Shown here: in pieces, positions 48,241 through 59,804 of the stretch
How positions within the stretch are numbered: position 1 is the first letter of the stretch
Layout: each line of letters opens with the position of its first letter
Assembly: GCA_027924645.1 (NCBI GenBank)
Contig: BSBN01000039.1
Span: 24,313,272-24,377,271, forward strand
Reading direction: 5' to 3'
Length of the DNA stretch: 64,000 nt
Source: Cunninghamia lanceolata
Lineage: Eukaryota > Streptophyta > Pinopsida > Cupressales > Cupressaceae
The notes under the pieces: model-generated
Databases searched by the model: none
Seen by the model: the letters and a program-made list of their open reading frames with translations, nothing else
What the model was told of the DNA's origin: nothing
Position numbers and translations under genes: made by a program

Positions 48241-50151
48241 ATAGGTTATTTTATGAGATAAGGTTGGGAATTAAAAAAACACCAACATATTGTACCCAAT
48301 TATTTTGTTATAAATGTGTTTCTTTTCCTTTATATACAATGCAAAAAGATTGTATTTGCCTCAACATGAATATCGTGCTCAACATGTGCATCATGTACAT
48401 GTTCATACTTATCATTGTAACACATTGTCCACTAATGACAAGATTTAGAATCATTTCATACCAAAATCTACACATAAAATTCCTTAACTCCCTATCTCAG
48501 TGTCATTGGCACCCCTCTGTATGGTGCAATGAATTCTCAATGGTTTGAATTAAGTTTTGGACCTTATTTTGCAATATATAAGAAATTGGTGAACTGGTTT
48601 AAAAATGAAATTAAAATTCAAATATGAGGCAAAATATATTGAATCCTAAACAAGCAACCATAATTAAGAAAACTAAAGCAGTATGAAGGGTGAGACTACT
48701 AGGCCTACTTACTTGGTTACCTTTTTTCCACAGTGGCATTGTAATAGAAAATGGACTAGTAATGAAAGAGTTATTTCCTTACCAAGTTGACCATTTGGAA
48801 CTATCTTTGGATAATATCCCCAAGTCATTACCAACTCAACTCAGTCACATAGGCATGGTATTGACAGATGGACCATACAATCCTCCGTCAATGTCCATTT
48901 TCCCTATACATATTCGTATAAAGATGCATTGCCCAATGGTGTAAATTCACATCTAATTATAGCCTTATATATCTTCTTATATATTTCCAATATTGTACAA
49001 ATCTATCATATAAACAAAACTTTTGAATTCAATTTTTTTTTATAAAGTGCTTTTCTATTTTGAATTTCTTATATTTTCCCTTATTGCTCTCTTCAATATT
49101 TTCCCGACTTCTGCCTAGTAAAAAAGAATGCAATTTAATGAGTTGCTCCTAAAATACCAAGCATACCTCCTTATGCATATCAAACTAGTTTAGTAGATCT
49201 GCACCACCCCCTCATAGTTGTAAATAATATGATACAAACATCCTTCAAATTTTGTATAAATGTCAGCATGCACCATTTATTGTGTCGATAGAAAAATTCA
49301 AAATATCCGACTCTTTATTGTAGAAGAGCTAAGTTATTGGCACTCCAATAGCTTACAAAGCAAGGGAAACTTGAGCCCTTGTCAATTCCTACTCCAAATA
49401 AAAAAGTATCTAAATAAATCATTCACCAAGACAAAAGCTTAACAACTAACATCAAATACAAAATAAATGTATTAAGGTACCCAACACTAGATATTCAACA
49501 AAGCATACTGTAAATAAAGTCAGCATCTAGAAATAAGACAATAATAAAGGGGTTGAGGTTATATATTGTCATCAGGATGCCTATTGGAAGACAAGTGCAC
49601 GGATGATACCAAGCAGCCATGAACTAAACATGGGTAGCCTGCCACACAAGATAAGGCAATAAATAAGCATCATCTAACAAAGGATTGATAGAAATTCATA
49701 GTACCATACAAAAATTCAATGTGCAAATAGTAGTCATGCACAAAAATGTTGTCATGGGACTGTGAATGCAGTACACATTGTGCCTCTTCACATTCCTATC
49801 TCCATCATTTTTTAGAGTTATAGCCTACTCTTTCATAAAATTCAAAATGTCACATGTGCAATTTATTCAAAAATCATTCTGAATCATATTGGGTTCATAG
49901 GTTGGAGGTGGAAATGGTCCATAATGCACACAAATTGGGTTTTCTCACTACCCCATATGCATTCAATGAAGCAAAGCTTTTGCCATGATAGATGCAGGTG
50001 TTGATATAATTGTAGCACACATGGGTTTGATAACTTCAGAGTCTATTGGAGCCAAAACAACTCTATTTGGCTAATAGTATAAACTAGGTGCAAGTAATAG
50101 TTGATACTACAATTAAAGTAAATACACATGTGATTATGTTGTGCCATGGAG
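48241..50151. other. No identifiable gene
   Basis: AT-rich sequence without a recognisable domain. The ORF at 48690-48944 is unassigned and has no context to support it. Confidence 0.4.
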
Positions 50152-50156
50152 GTCAG

Positions 50157-50587
50157 TGTTGAGAGAAGAATGATTAAAACAGACAATAGCATAATAATAG
50201 AACAAACTCAAAACGAGTGCAAAAGAGAACAACAAAGTTTTTTAACGTGGTTCACCAAAAGGCTACATCCACTTTGAGTAGGGGATAGCCCTTTGTATTA
50301 ATTCCAGAATAAATCTCATACAAATATATCTGCAGCTATATATCTATATCTACAACAGCTCACAATATATAATATTCTCCTTACAACAAAATACACTCTA
50401 GCCTCAATGTCTAACAATAGCCAACCACATAACCTCCGAAGGACACCTCATCGTGGGAGTAAATGCATGATGTGGTCGATACAAAAATAGAGGAAGTGGT
50501 GGGAGTAAAGATAGTAAAGAGAGAAGTGGTGGATGCCAGAGGCCTTACACTAATGAGGATTGGGCTGCAGTAAACGCTACACCAACA
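50157..50587 (-). repeat. 3' LTR of the copia element
   Basis: 431 bp. Minus strand starts TGTTGGTGTAGCG and ends CTCAACA. It has ~20 bp (AACGTGGTTCACCAAAAGG) that the other LTR lacks. A polypurine AAGTGGGAAAT precedes it. Confidence 0.9.
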
Positions 50588-50965
50588 ATTTCCCACTTGA
50601 AGTCTAATCTGAGCTGCAAGAGATGCGCAAAGATATCCCCCACTCTAGGCTTATTGTCAAAGATTGACAATGCCAAGAGAAGTCCTACAGAACTTGATCT
50701 TCTCTCTTGGTACAATCTTCATCAAAGCATCAACAATATCCTCAAGTCATCTGCAAAATCTCTTCACTGCCGTGTGCAACAAGTGAACTTCTAAAACAAC
50801 AGTCAATGCCTCTTGAATTGATGTTGCTCCAACATACACACTAAATAAGATATCAAACTCATTCAAGAAACTTACAACCTCCTCATGTGTACTTAATTGG
50901 ACATTAGCTTGAGAATGCATTTCTGAATGCTTATCTGTTACTATACCCTCATAGAGGCTATCCAT
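50588..50965 (-). pseudogene. Residual copia RNase H tail
   Basis: The minus strand reads EVHLLHTAVKRFCR, a stop, LEDIVDALMKI, PREKIKFCRTSLGIV. The pattern V-H-x-x-H...D-x-x-T-K-x-L-P-R-E-K-F-x-x-x-R-x-x-L-G is that of the copia RNase H C-terminus, degenerate here (DALMKI for DIxTK). The N-terminal part (QLSTHEEVVSFLNEFDILF) does not fit RNase H. Confidence 0.5.
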
Positions 50966-50980
50966 ATCACTTTCTAGACT

Positions 50981-52132
50981 TTAGAGGTCTCTACAAAGTG
51001 TACTGTCTTGGCCAATAGTAGTTCTGGAAGGAACCTCGTCTTCTGAAGAATCACTCTCTACAACTATTTCAGGCTCGACACCATCAGCATAGTCCTCTAG
51101 GTCCCCAAAATTTGCATTAATATTACCATCATCATCCACATCAGCTACATCAACATCTACACTCTCTACTTCAGCTAAGGGCACAATAGTTTTAGCCACT
51201 CTCGGATCAAGCTCGGGAACTTGTCTCTACAACTCCTCCCAGTCCTCATACTGATCTTCCCCATTCATATCTTCTATATCAGATTGCAAATGACCTCCAA
51301 TATTTTGCCTCTCAGCTCCAATTGTCTGTGGCAACAAATTGTCTTGTATTTGCCCAGTGCTTTGTTCAGATGAACTATCGTGTTCGTCATTGCCCTGTTC
51401 AAGCAAAATACTCTATTCATGTTCCTTATTTTCCTATGCCAAGCTAGAATTTGCACATTTCTTGGTCTATGCTATAGGAGTTTGTAAAGATGTTTCAAAA
51501 GTCATTGTGGGAGTTTGATCTAGCAGCATTGCAATTCTAATGGGTTACGATTTATCATTATATGCCTGTGATTGAAATAGTGAAGACTCTTTATCATGTG
51601 AAGACTGTGATATGTGTTGAAAAACTGGTAGTGTTTGATTTTGTGGTTGCTGTATTTTACTTGGTAGTGTTGAAACTGCATTTACTGCCTGTGTGGAAGT
51701 ACCACCGAGGTGTTGTTGATTTGGCAGTGAGTTACTAATAGGCAGCGAAGCAACTGTTAAAGGTTGTGTTTGAATATGAGATGCTAAAGAATTGTCAAAC
51801 AAATGAGTGGGCAGTGTTGAATCTCTATAGAAATCATAAGACCTTTCCAAAGCCTACGTAGGATCTTGAATGGGCTGCGTGGATTATTTAAGAGGCTGAG
51901 TATCTTCTCCAATAGTGCCCGTATGGTCACCAACTGGCTGCATAGGGAACAGAGGGTGCGTTGGCACCAAGTCTTGATCTAGTCCAAACACCTGCATTGA
52001 ATATGGCAAAGGCTGATGTGTAGCGACAGGAGAGGGCAATGGTGAAGGCTGTGAATCATTCAGTCTCCCCTGCACTAAACTTGGTGCATGAGTTCCCTGT
52101 GTAGCTTTCACATTAGTTGTATTGTCAAACAT
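50981..52132 (-). pseudogene. Copia linker region, Ser/Pro/Gln-rich then acidic
   Basis: After integrase comes a low-complexity linker (SQPSPLPSPVATHQPLPYS; QTLPVFQHISQSSHDKES) and an acidic run (VDVDVADVDDDGNINANFG; SDSSEDEVPS). Such linkers normally lead into RT, but the RT motifs (MDVKTAFLNG, YVDD) are absent. Stops occur at several points. Confidence 0.5.
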
Positions 52133-52199
52133 ATCAACCTATATGTAGTCATTTGAAGAAGTCCCCTGATTTTGCAAAGCTGGGAAAACTTTTTTCATT

Positions 52200-53507
52200 G
52201 AACATGACATCGCGATTGCGAACAAACTACTTGGCGACTAGATCCCACAAACGGAACCCATATTGCTCTTCGATGTAGCTGACAAATATGTAGTGATGTG
52301 ACTTAGAATCCAACTTCGAGCACTTTTCCTTGGGGACATGCGCGAAGGCTTCACAGCCAAAAACATGAAGATGAGAATATGAAATCCGTTTGCCCAACCA
52401 AACTTCTTCGAGGATATCAAAATCCAATCTAGATGAGGGGATTTTGTTGATGAGATATATGATTGTGTTAACCCCCTCTGCCCAAAACTCCTTGCTTAGG
52501 CCTACATTGGACAACATGCATCGAGCCCTCTCAAGAATGGTTCGATTCATCATCTCAACTATGCCATTTTCTTGAGGAGTGAGTGGGACTACTTTTATCT
52601 ATCTAATACCATTATCTACACAAAAACCATCAAACTCTAAAGAACAATACTCTACCCCATTATTGGTTTGCAAACATTTGATTTTATGCCCAGTTTGATT
52701 CTCAACCAATGCTTTGAAAATTTTAAATTTTGAAAAAACTTCTGATTTCCTATTCAACATGTATACCCATACTTTACGAGTGCAATCATCAATAAAAGAG
52801 ACAAAATAGTTTGCACCTCCAAAAGATGTTACCTACATAGGTCTGAGCACATAAAAATGGATGAGCTCTAAAGGTGTTGTCTACATGTCATTACCAGTCG
52901 TCAAGAAGCTGATTTGCCTTGGTTTTTCATAGAGACAATGCTCACAAAACTCCAAATCCACAGATTTTAGTCCTGGTAGTTGATCCCTTTGAAGCATGAC
53001 TTCAAGTCCCTTGTGGCTCATATGTCTAAGCCTCTTATACCAAAGGTCTGAGCTGCTATCCACAACTACCATTGCAACTCCCACTTCACCATGACATTCT
53101 AACACATAAAGACTACCCAATTTGTTTCCTTTGGCAAGCACCAATACACCCTTGGTTACTTTCCAAGTATCTAAAGAAAATTTTACATCACACCCTTGAG
53201 CATAAAGCTAACTTACAGAGATGAGATTTCATTTCAACATTGGAACATGTCTCACATCTTTCAAGATCCATTTATTTCCATTTTTCAAAGACAATGTCAC
53301 ATCACCTTTTCCTACTATTTCACATTCTTTATTATCACTAAGAAAAACTTTTCTGAACATACCTTCTTGATAATTTGTGAAAGCACCGTGGTATGGAGTA
53401 GCATGGAAAGAGGCACCGAAATCGAGCACCCATGAGTCTGCAGTAGTGTCGCTCACGGATAAAACCAAAACACCATCATTTGTAGTGTTTGCTTCATTAT
53501 TGCTCAC
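52200..53507 (-). pseudogene. pol: Copia protease and integrase
   Basis: The protease has SWVLDFGASFHATP, where the catalytic D-[ST]-G is D-F-G, likely inactive. Then comes CEIVGKGDVTLSLKNG. The integrase zinc finger is seen in LWYKRLRHMSHKGL (first His lost or altered) and FCEHC (~52935). The C-terminal half is in MMNRTILERARCML, LHVFGCEAFAHVP and SKSHHYIFVSY. Several stops and shifts (near 53228, 52880 and 52600) break it. Confidence 0.8.
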
Positions 53508-53529
53508 CGTTTCTTGTGCCTTTTTGTAA

Positions 53530-54330
53530 TTCCAACAGTTCTTTTTTGTGTGACCCGCTTTTCCACAAAATCAACATTCTCCATTTCGGCCCCTATACTT
53601 TGATCGTGGTGTAGATTTGGACCTTCTTCTATGATGATTTCTACATCTATCTTGACCCCTTCCTCTACTATTTGTACTTACAGCAATCAAGGCATCACCA
53701 ACTATTTTATTTTTCCCTCTTCTCATATCTTCATTGAGAAGTGTGGCTTCTACATCATCATACCTTAGCATTGTTTGTTTTTCTTATCCTCCCCTTCTTT
53801 AGATCTACTTTTACCAGATAACGAATTGCTTATTGTCATTATCACAGTCCCAGCTATCAGGAAGAGAGCACAACAACAACATGGCTCTCATTTCTTCTTC
53901 AAGATTGACATCCATAGAAAGTAATTGACTGATAACAACATTAAATTCATTTAAATGATTTGACATGTCGTTACCATATTTCATTTTCAAGTTTACCAAT
54001 TTCTTCAACAAGAAAACTCGGTTAGTTGTTGAAGCCCTTTTGTACATATCACACAGCTTGTCCCAAATTTGTTAAGTTGTCTTCGTGGCAACATTGAAGA
54101 GGACGTTGCTAGACAATGATAGAATGATGGTTGCAACTACTTTTTGGTCTAAGATATCCCAGTCTTCATCTGACATCTTCTCTAGTTTCTTAGACTTCCC
54201 TTGCAGCGCAATAGCAAGATCCTTCTGAATTAATAAAGCACGAATCTAGAGCTTCCACAAACTGAAGTTCTATCCTGAAAACTTTTCAATTTTCCATTTG
54301 TCTGCTTCGTCCATTCTTCTGGAAATTCTT
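53530..54330 (-). pseudogene. gag: Copia Gag
   Basis: The N-terminal region reads KIEKFSGYNFSLWKLQ near 54290. The middle has TNRVFLLKKLVNLKMKYGND and MSNHLNEFNVVISQLLSMDV, typical UBN2-type Gag. The C-terminus has a basic RGRGQDRCRNHHRRRSKS stretch and a zinc knuckle in which the first Cys is followed by a stop: EC-stop-FCGKAGHTKKNC (~53535-53575). Stops at ~54075 and ~53805 divide it. Confidence 0.8.
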
Positions 54331-54384
54331 CACGATTCCCAATAGCTTCACCATTGAGCTGCTTCGCTGAGCTTCTTCACCAAA

Positions 54385-54396
54385 TCTCTGATACCA
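54385..54396 (-). promoter_or_regulatory. Copia primer-binding site
   Basis: Minus-strand TGGTATCAGAGA, one change from the initiator tRNA-Met complement TGGTATCAGAGC, 2 nt from the 5' LTR. Confidence 0.85.
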
Positions 54397-54398
54397 AT

Positions 54399-54808
54399 TA
54401 TTGAGCGAAGAATGATTAAAATAGACAATAGCAAAATAATAGAACAAACTCAGAATGAGTGCAAAAGAGAACATCAGAGTTTTTCATCCACTTTGAGCAG
54501 TGGATAGCTCTCTATATTAACTCTAGAATAAATCTCATACAAATATATTTGTAGCTATATATCTATATCTACAACAGCTCACAATGTATAATATTCTCCT
54601 TACAACAAAATACACTCTCTAACCTCAATGTCTAACAATAGCCAACCACATAACCTCTAAAGGACACCTCATCGTGAGAGTAAATGCATGCTGTGGTCGA
54701 TACAAAAATAGAGGAAGTGGTGGAAGTAAAGAGAATAAAGAGAGAAGTGGTGGATGCTAGAGGCGTTACACCAACGAGGATTGGGTTGCAGTAAACGTTA
54801 CACTAACA
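54399..54808 (-). repeat. 5' LTR of the copia element
   Basis: 410 bp, paired with 50157-50587. It ends CTCAATA at the primer side (a CA to TA change) and starts TGTTAGTGTAACG at the outer side. It lacks ~20 bp that the 3' LTR has. Confidence 0.9.
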
Positions 54809-54813
54809 GTCAG

Positions 54814-56295
54814 CTTACCAAAAGCTTTACAATCATTACTCATAGATGTTTCAAATGTGTCTCTGAACTTATCACTAAAGATATTTGGTGCCATTGCAAG
54901 TCCTTTTTAGGTCCCAAAGAAACAAGATATGTACTTCAAAGAATATGAGGAGTCCATGGCTTCTATGGGGCATCAAGCATGGAGAGACTACTAGAAGAGG
55001 AGGCGATCATGAATACAACAAAACAATACAAAACGATATCACCATCATATAGAAAGAAGTATAAGCACAAGTACAAAGCAATTAGAATATGACATGAACA
55101 AATTAGTGATCACATGTATTTTCCCCCTTTTCAATTGGTTAGTTGAGAAGTGGATGGGCAGCATAGGAGTGGCAGCTAAATAAGTTCACAGTTACTTTCA
55201 GTTTCAGTTAGAAATGTTTGTAGCATTTTGGAATAAGGCGGCTGAGTCTTTGTATCTTACCATTGAGCAATTGTTGAATCTTGCAGTTTCTACCAGTTAA
55301 CTCTCTGTGTCTTCTAGTCAAGTAGCTGCTGAGACTTTCAGTCTCTACCAGTTGATGCCATTGATTTAGGATCACAAGAAGTGAAGACTATATGAAGCAT
55401 TGAAGCCTGAGAGGAAAGGGAACACATATTTTTTTAAATTACAAATAAAAAATGTCCATTTTGTTCACAGGAAAGTGACGCTGCTACAACAACTTGGCAT
55501 TTGGGACGAAAACCTCAAGAAAATTAGTCAGTACCTTGGGGAATCAAACCCTCAGGGAAATTCATTGTGCAAACTTTAGTGGGAACATGCAGACTAATAT
55601 CAAAATTATAAGAGCATCAATTTACAGCCCACAGAACTTCATCAGGATCCTCCAAGAGCTGGTCAAGATTCAAGCATATATATCAGATTAGCATGTTCAT
55701 TTCAAGTTGTATGTATGTGTTTGAATAAATAAACTAGCATTCCCACCTTGGTGTGTAATGGGTATGCTGAGGAGTTGTGGAAGTTCAATTGCCATGTGTT
55801 TGAGTGAGTGATGATTGTTTTGTATTCGTATGGCCCAAGTCATTTTTTATTTTTTATTTTTTATTTTTTTTTTGGAGTGCTATGAAGTAATTTGCATTAT
55901 CATAATGGATTTCAAGATTTTTTTGTTTTGCTTAGTAGCTACTTTAAATGTGTGAATTTTCATGTTTGGTGTTTAGTCTCTATCTACATGCATCCTCTTT
56001 CTAGATTCTTGTTCATGCACTGCACGTGGGTTCACTTGCATTGCATTAGTTGACACCTATGTATATTATTTGAAGCATGTATGTTTGTTTATTATAAGCC
56101 TCATATTTCACATTTTCACACCTACATTTAATAGGCATTGTCTTGTAAATATAAGCATGACCACCATGTACATTTTCACACAATACAAAGATTGATCAAA
56201 CTTAGTGTCCCTTATTAGTTTTATAATTTCATAGATTTGCTTAATTTGGAGGTCAAATGGATTAGAATTAATTTTAGACATGCTATAATTTTAGA
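54814..56295. other. No identifiable gene between copia element and viral insert
   Basis: A T-rich run (TTTTTATTTTTT) lies at 55843-55875. The ORF at 55494-55691 has no known domain. This is probably host flank; its join to the viral sequence is at about 56296. Confidence 0.5.
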
Positions 56296-56850
56296 TTAAG
56301 AGAAGGCAGTCTTGTAGATATCTGCAGGGTCCATCTGTATCTGCCAGAAACCTTTGGTTAGATCAAATTTTGAATAAACATTACTGCCCTGTATGGCTTG
56401 CCAAATATGATCTTTGCTAGGCAAGGGATGCTGATTGTCAACCAAGCATTCATTGAGTGGCTTGTAATTTACCACAAGTATTTTTTCCTGAAGCTCCACA
56501 CCATGTTCATCAAATTTAGGTACATACATAGCATGACAGGAAAAAGGAGAACTTGATCTTCTAATGATATCTAAGGACAATAATTCAGTAATTTCTTTTC
56601 TACAAAGCTTAACTTCTGCCATACTCATGAGAAAATAGTTAGCTTTGGCTCTTGGAACTATATCATTTCCTGAAGCATCCTTCTTTAGAGGAAGAGAACA
56701 GGTGAGGTTTCTCTTCTGTTTCTTCAAGTCTTTTGTCATTATAGTCTCTGCATAAGTTGTTTTCAGTTGTTCCAGATCTACAGATGCTGATTCAATCTGT
56801 TGTGTTAACCAGATAGAATTTGTCCTTTTCTTCTTTTTCTCAATTGTTAT
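56296..56850 (-). pseudogene. Caulimovirid reverse transcriptase, N-terminal part
   Basis: Visible RT sequence: SLDIIRRSSSPFSCHAMYVP, VVNYKPLNECLVDNQHPLPS and SKFDLTKGFWQIQMDP, the last containing the first catalytic Asp region. It stops at YKTAFS, before the palm motif with the YxDD box, where host-like sequence starts. The frame follows that of the protease upstream, separated by a single stop at about 56850. Confidence 0.88.
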
Positions 56851-58400
56851 CTATTTGGTGAATGCCACACTTTGATGGAGGCGAGGCATCTGAAAAGTGC
56901 CTAGCAATGTGATAAACATATAATCCATAATAATGGGTTCCCAGATTTGCATTGTGGTGCTACCAATTACTCCATCATAATTGTTAACTTCATAATGGAC
57001 AAATATGAGTTCATCCATAAAATCTTTTCCTAATTGAATTGGAATTTTACAGATCAACTGAGAATTAAATTTGCCTTTTCCAAATTCAATTTCTGTAGTA
57101 GATTTTATCCACATATCTGCTGGAAAACATTGATACCTAGCTAGATTAATGTCAGCACCAGTATCCCACAAGAATGCCAAGGGATACATTTTTATACCTG
57201 GAGGGTGGATATTAAGAATTACACCAGGACAGGTTGTAGTGTATACCGTTTGTGCTGCTCTAAAAGTTCTGCTACTGGTACCTTCTTCTAATACAGGTAT
57301 TGTATCCTGTATGTGTCCTAGATTTTGTACAGGTTCTGCTCTTTGTGGAGTGAACATTTGTTCATCACACAACAGTGGTTCCTCAGGAGTACTAATGTAG
57401 ATTGGCGAATTGGCTTTGAATAACTGTGCTTCCTGTGGAGAGACTGCTGTTGGGAGTTGAAGACTAGAGGAGGAATTATATTGGTTAATGTATTTATCCA
57501 GTTCAGAAGATTTCTCCATTTCCTCTACAAGAAAAAGATTTTCTTCCTCATCAATTTCTGATATTTCAGCACGAGCTTGCTGAATAACTTTTTCTAAGAA
57601 AATTTTTTGTTTTCTTCTCCACAATCTTCTGGCCATGCTTCCTTCAGAAGGAGCTATCCCGATATTACGCTGTCCAATGGGCAGAGTAGATTCTATTGGT
57701 GAAGCAGGTCTAGGAGGGGTTCGTTTGAGAACCAGACTGGTTGGCTCATTTTCTTTGATCAAGAAACATTTCCGTGATTTAAGCTGCTCAAGCTTATTGG
57801 TTAACTTATGCCATGTTTCTGGACCCATATCCATTGCATGCAGTCTACTTTCTAGCTGAACAATTTCTTCAATTACCTTGTTCAACTCTGATGGATCCCT
57901 TCTGCTTCTAAACATCATGCAAAAAAATGAATTTTCAGAATCACTGGACTCAGACTGTTCAGCAGGATTTCCAGTGAAGAGATTTACATGTCCTTGCTCT
58001 GTGGAAGAGTGAAACTCAGCCTCTTCTGATTCTGTATCTGATAAGTCAGAAAGAATAATGTCATCAGAATCAGAGGGATAATCATTGATGAATATATATT
58101 CATCATTATCTATTCCAGCTTCTCTGGCTGTTCGGACCTTTCCTTTGTTCTTTTTCTTATGCCTGTCAGGACATTTGTTTGCATAGTGATTTCCCTTGCA
58201 AATGTAACAGGTAGGTTCCCATTTTTTGCCAGATCCTTTATTATTCCTATCCTTCTTTCTAAAGTATCCTTTTTTACGGGGATACTTACTATACTGTTTC
58301 TTTTTCTTCTTCTTATAGTACTTTTCTTTATCTTTATCTGAATATTTCTTTTTAGAAGAAGACTGAGATTGACAGGTTTTGCATTTGTCATATTGTGAAG
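56851..58400 (-). pseudogene. Caulimovirid coat-protein zinc knuckle and aspartic protease
   Basis: One continuous frame runs from about 58400 to 56851. First a Lys-rich basic stretch, then the zinc knuckle CYICKGNHYANKC (C-x2-C-x3-H-x4-C, ~58175-58213), which is the caulimovirid coat-protein type. An acidic segment (YPSDSDDIILSDLSDTESEE), coiled-coil stretches (LNKVIEEIVQLESRLHAM) and the protease follow. The protease shows FLWDTGADINLARYQC near 57180 (D-T-G active site) and a DGVIGSTTMQIW flap-like region. It would cleave the polyprotein. The frame ends in a stop after SVAFTK; RT continues beyond it in the same frame. Confidence 0.85.
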
Positions 58401-58439
58401 AAGGTAGAAGCTAATAGCAAATAGAAGAGGAGATTATAG

Positions 58440-59113
58440 GTTTTACCCTTTTTATCTCTTTCCGTTTTTGTGTCTCCCTGACATATTTCTTCATTAATTT
58501 CAACCAGGAACTGAACTAATTGTGGAAAAGTCAGTTCTTTTAATTCTGTACCTTCATGAACAACATTTTCTAATACTTTCTTATGATAGGAATCTCCTAA
58601 ATTAGGGCCAAAGCGTTTTTAGGAAGCTAGTAAACATAAATCCTGATTTTGTTCATGACCTGAGATATACAGATTCTTATACTGGTCTTCACAATATTCT
58701 TTGAAACATTTTAAATCTTTACACTTGCCTCTCATGAACTTATTATAGGCAAGTCTTTCTCTTGTGTCTGTCTTTCCTACAAACAGACGAGTCAACTGTG
58801 CACACACTTGATCTGTTCCTCTGTTTATCAGATTTTCTCTGTACCCATTCTCAAGACGATCCCACACATTTCTAGCTAATCCAGTAATGGAATTGAGAGC
58901 TTGTTTGATGACTTGAGTTTCATCAGCATCAGCATTTGTTGACATATAATTAGTGATCCAGGCACGCATAGTGTCAATGGCTCTCATATTTTCTAACTCC
59001 TCAAAGCTGTCAAAGTTTACTAAGGGAGGAGTATCTGGTTTATATGACTGGATATTCTTAAAAGGGTCAACTGGGTTAGAACCATTTGGATTGGTTCCAT
59101 TATCACGGGCCAT
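58440..59113 (-). pseudogene. Caulimovirid coat protein core
   Basis: The segment from MARDNGTNPNGSNPVDPFKN contains a helical core with MRAWITNYMS, ALNSITGLARNVWDRL, CAQLTRLFVG and FMRGKCKDLKCFKEYCEDQY, typical of the caulimovirid capsid domain that forms the icosahedral shell. A TAA at about 58619 interrupts it. The same frame then continues with KRFGPNLGDSYHKKVLENVV, so this is one mutation in a longer protein. A shift follows near 58430 before the zinc-knuckle frame. The upstream part (to about 59270) is also open with one stop. Confidence 0.82.
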
Positions 59114-59371
59114 CTGGAATTTACCAGATGCTTGTTCTGCCTCTGTGGTTTCTCAAAGTCTTCCAGTTGAGGGATCAAATATCTTTTCTATTACATGCTT
59201 TTTAGGATGTATTTTCATCTTTGGGCCTTCGTACTGAGCCTGTAAATAACCTTGGGCACTGGATGGAAAATTTAGCATTTTCCGTTGCTAAGACTGTAAC
59301 TGAGATTGTATCTGAACAGTGGTTACCAGTGTCTGGATAGAAGAGGACTCCTAAACAACAGAATCCTTAAT

Positions 59372-59749
59372 CTATACAGTATTCTCAGTAACTTGTTGAA
59401 TATCAGATCTGACAAGTTCAACCTTGTCTTCTGTGTGTTTCATTTGTATTCTACAGTTGGCTATTTGTGAACTAAGCACTTCACAATCCATATGACTTTC
59501 AACTCTGACTTGCTGCAACTTTTCTCTGTGGGTGTCTGCAGCGCGTTGTTGAGCGGTCCACCACGCTTCAGCATGTGTCTTGAATTGGAGATATGAGGCT
59601 TTCAACTCAAGCAATTCATCCTTCATCTGTTGAAGGAGATCTTTTTCCAGCCGATCAAGAGAAGCAATAACGGCATGCATATTAGCTTGAAGGATAACAG
59701 TTGTTTCTCTTGCTGAAGAGCTCAGATTCATCCTGGGTTTTCCTATCAT
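59372..59749 (-). CDS. Coiled-coil protein upstream of the coat protein
   Basis: A 125-residue frame with strong heptad character (SLDRLEKDLLQQMKDELLEL; QQRAADTHREKLQQVRVES). In caulimovirids a small coiled-coil virion-associated protein or polyprotein segment sits in this place between movement and coat proteins, so I infer that role. The frame ends in TAG at 59372 and readable sequence continues afterwards in the same frame with further stops (~59354 and ~59290). It may be either a separate ORF or part of a broken polyprotein. Confidence 0.6.
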   Translation of the reverse strand: MIGKPRMNLSSSARETTVILQANMHAVIASLDRLEKDLLQQMKDELLELKASYLQFKTHAEAWWTAQQRAADTHREKLQQVRVESHMDCEVLSSQIANCRIQMKHTEDKVELVRSDIQQVTENTV

Positions 59750-59804
59750 GGATATATAGGAGGGTTTTACGGATACACAGGTTTGTCCAATTCAATAATT
59801 TACT

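Larger units (their letters stand above)
50157..54808 (-). mobile_element. Ty1/copia element with both LTRs, lacking reverse transcriptase
   Basis: LTRs at 50157-50587 (3') and 54399-54808 (5') are clearly alike, and the element is bounded by the perfect target duplication GTCAG (50152-50156 and 54809-54813). The primer-binding site (54385-54396) and polypurine tract (50588-50602) are present. The 4,652-bp element contains gag, protease and integrase, then a linker and only the last part of RNase H. The RT and most of RNase H are missing. It is therefore a non-autonomous deletion derivative with intact ends. Confidence 0.9.

Noticed and set aside
54385..54396. tRNA gene suggested by TGGTATCAGAGA
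   Set aside because: It is only the primer-binding complement next to an LTR, not a tRNA cloverleaf; the same holds at 28910, 38692 and 61542.
58110..58391. 93-residue minus ORF starting MTNAKPVN
   Set aside because: It is a shadow frame of the coat-protein basic region; the true frame holds the zinc knuckle.
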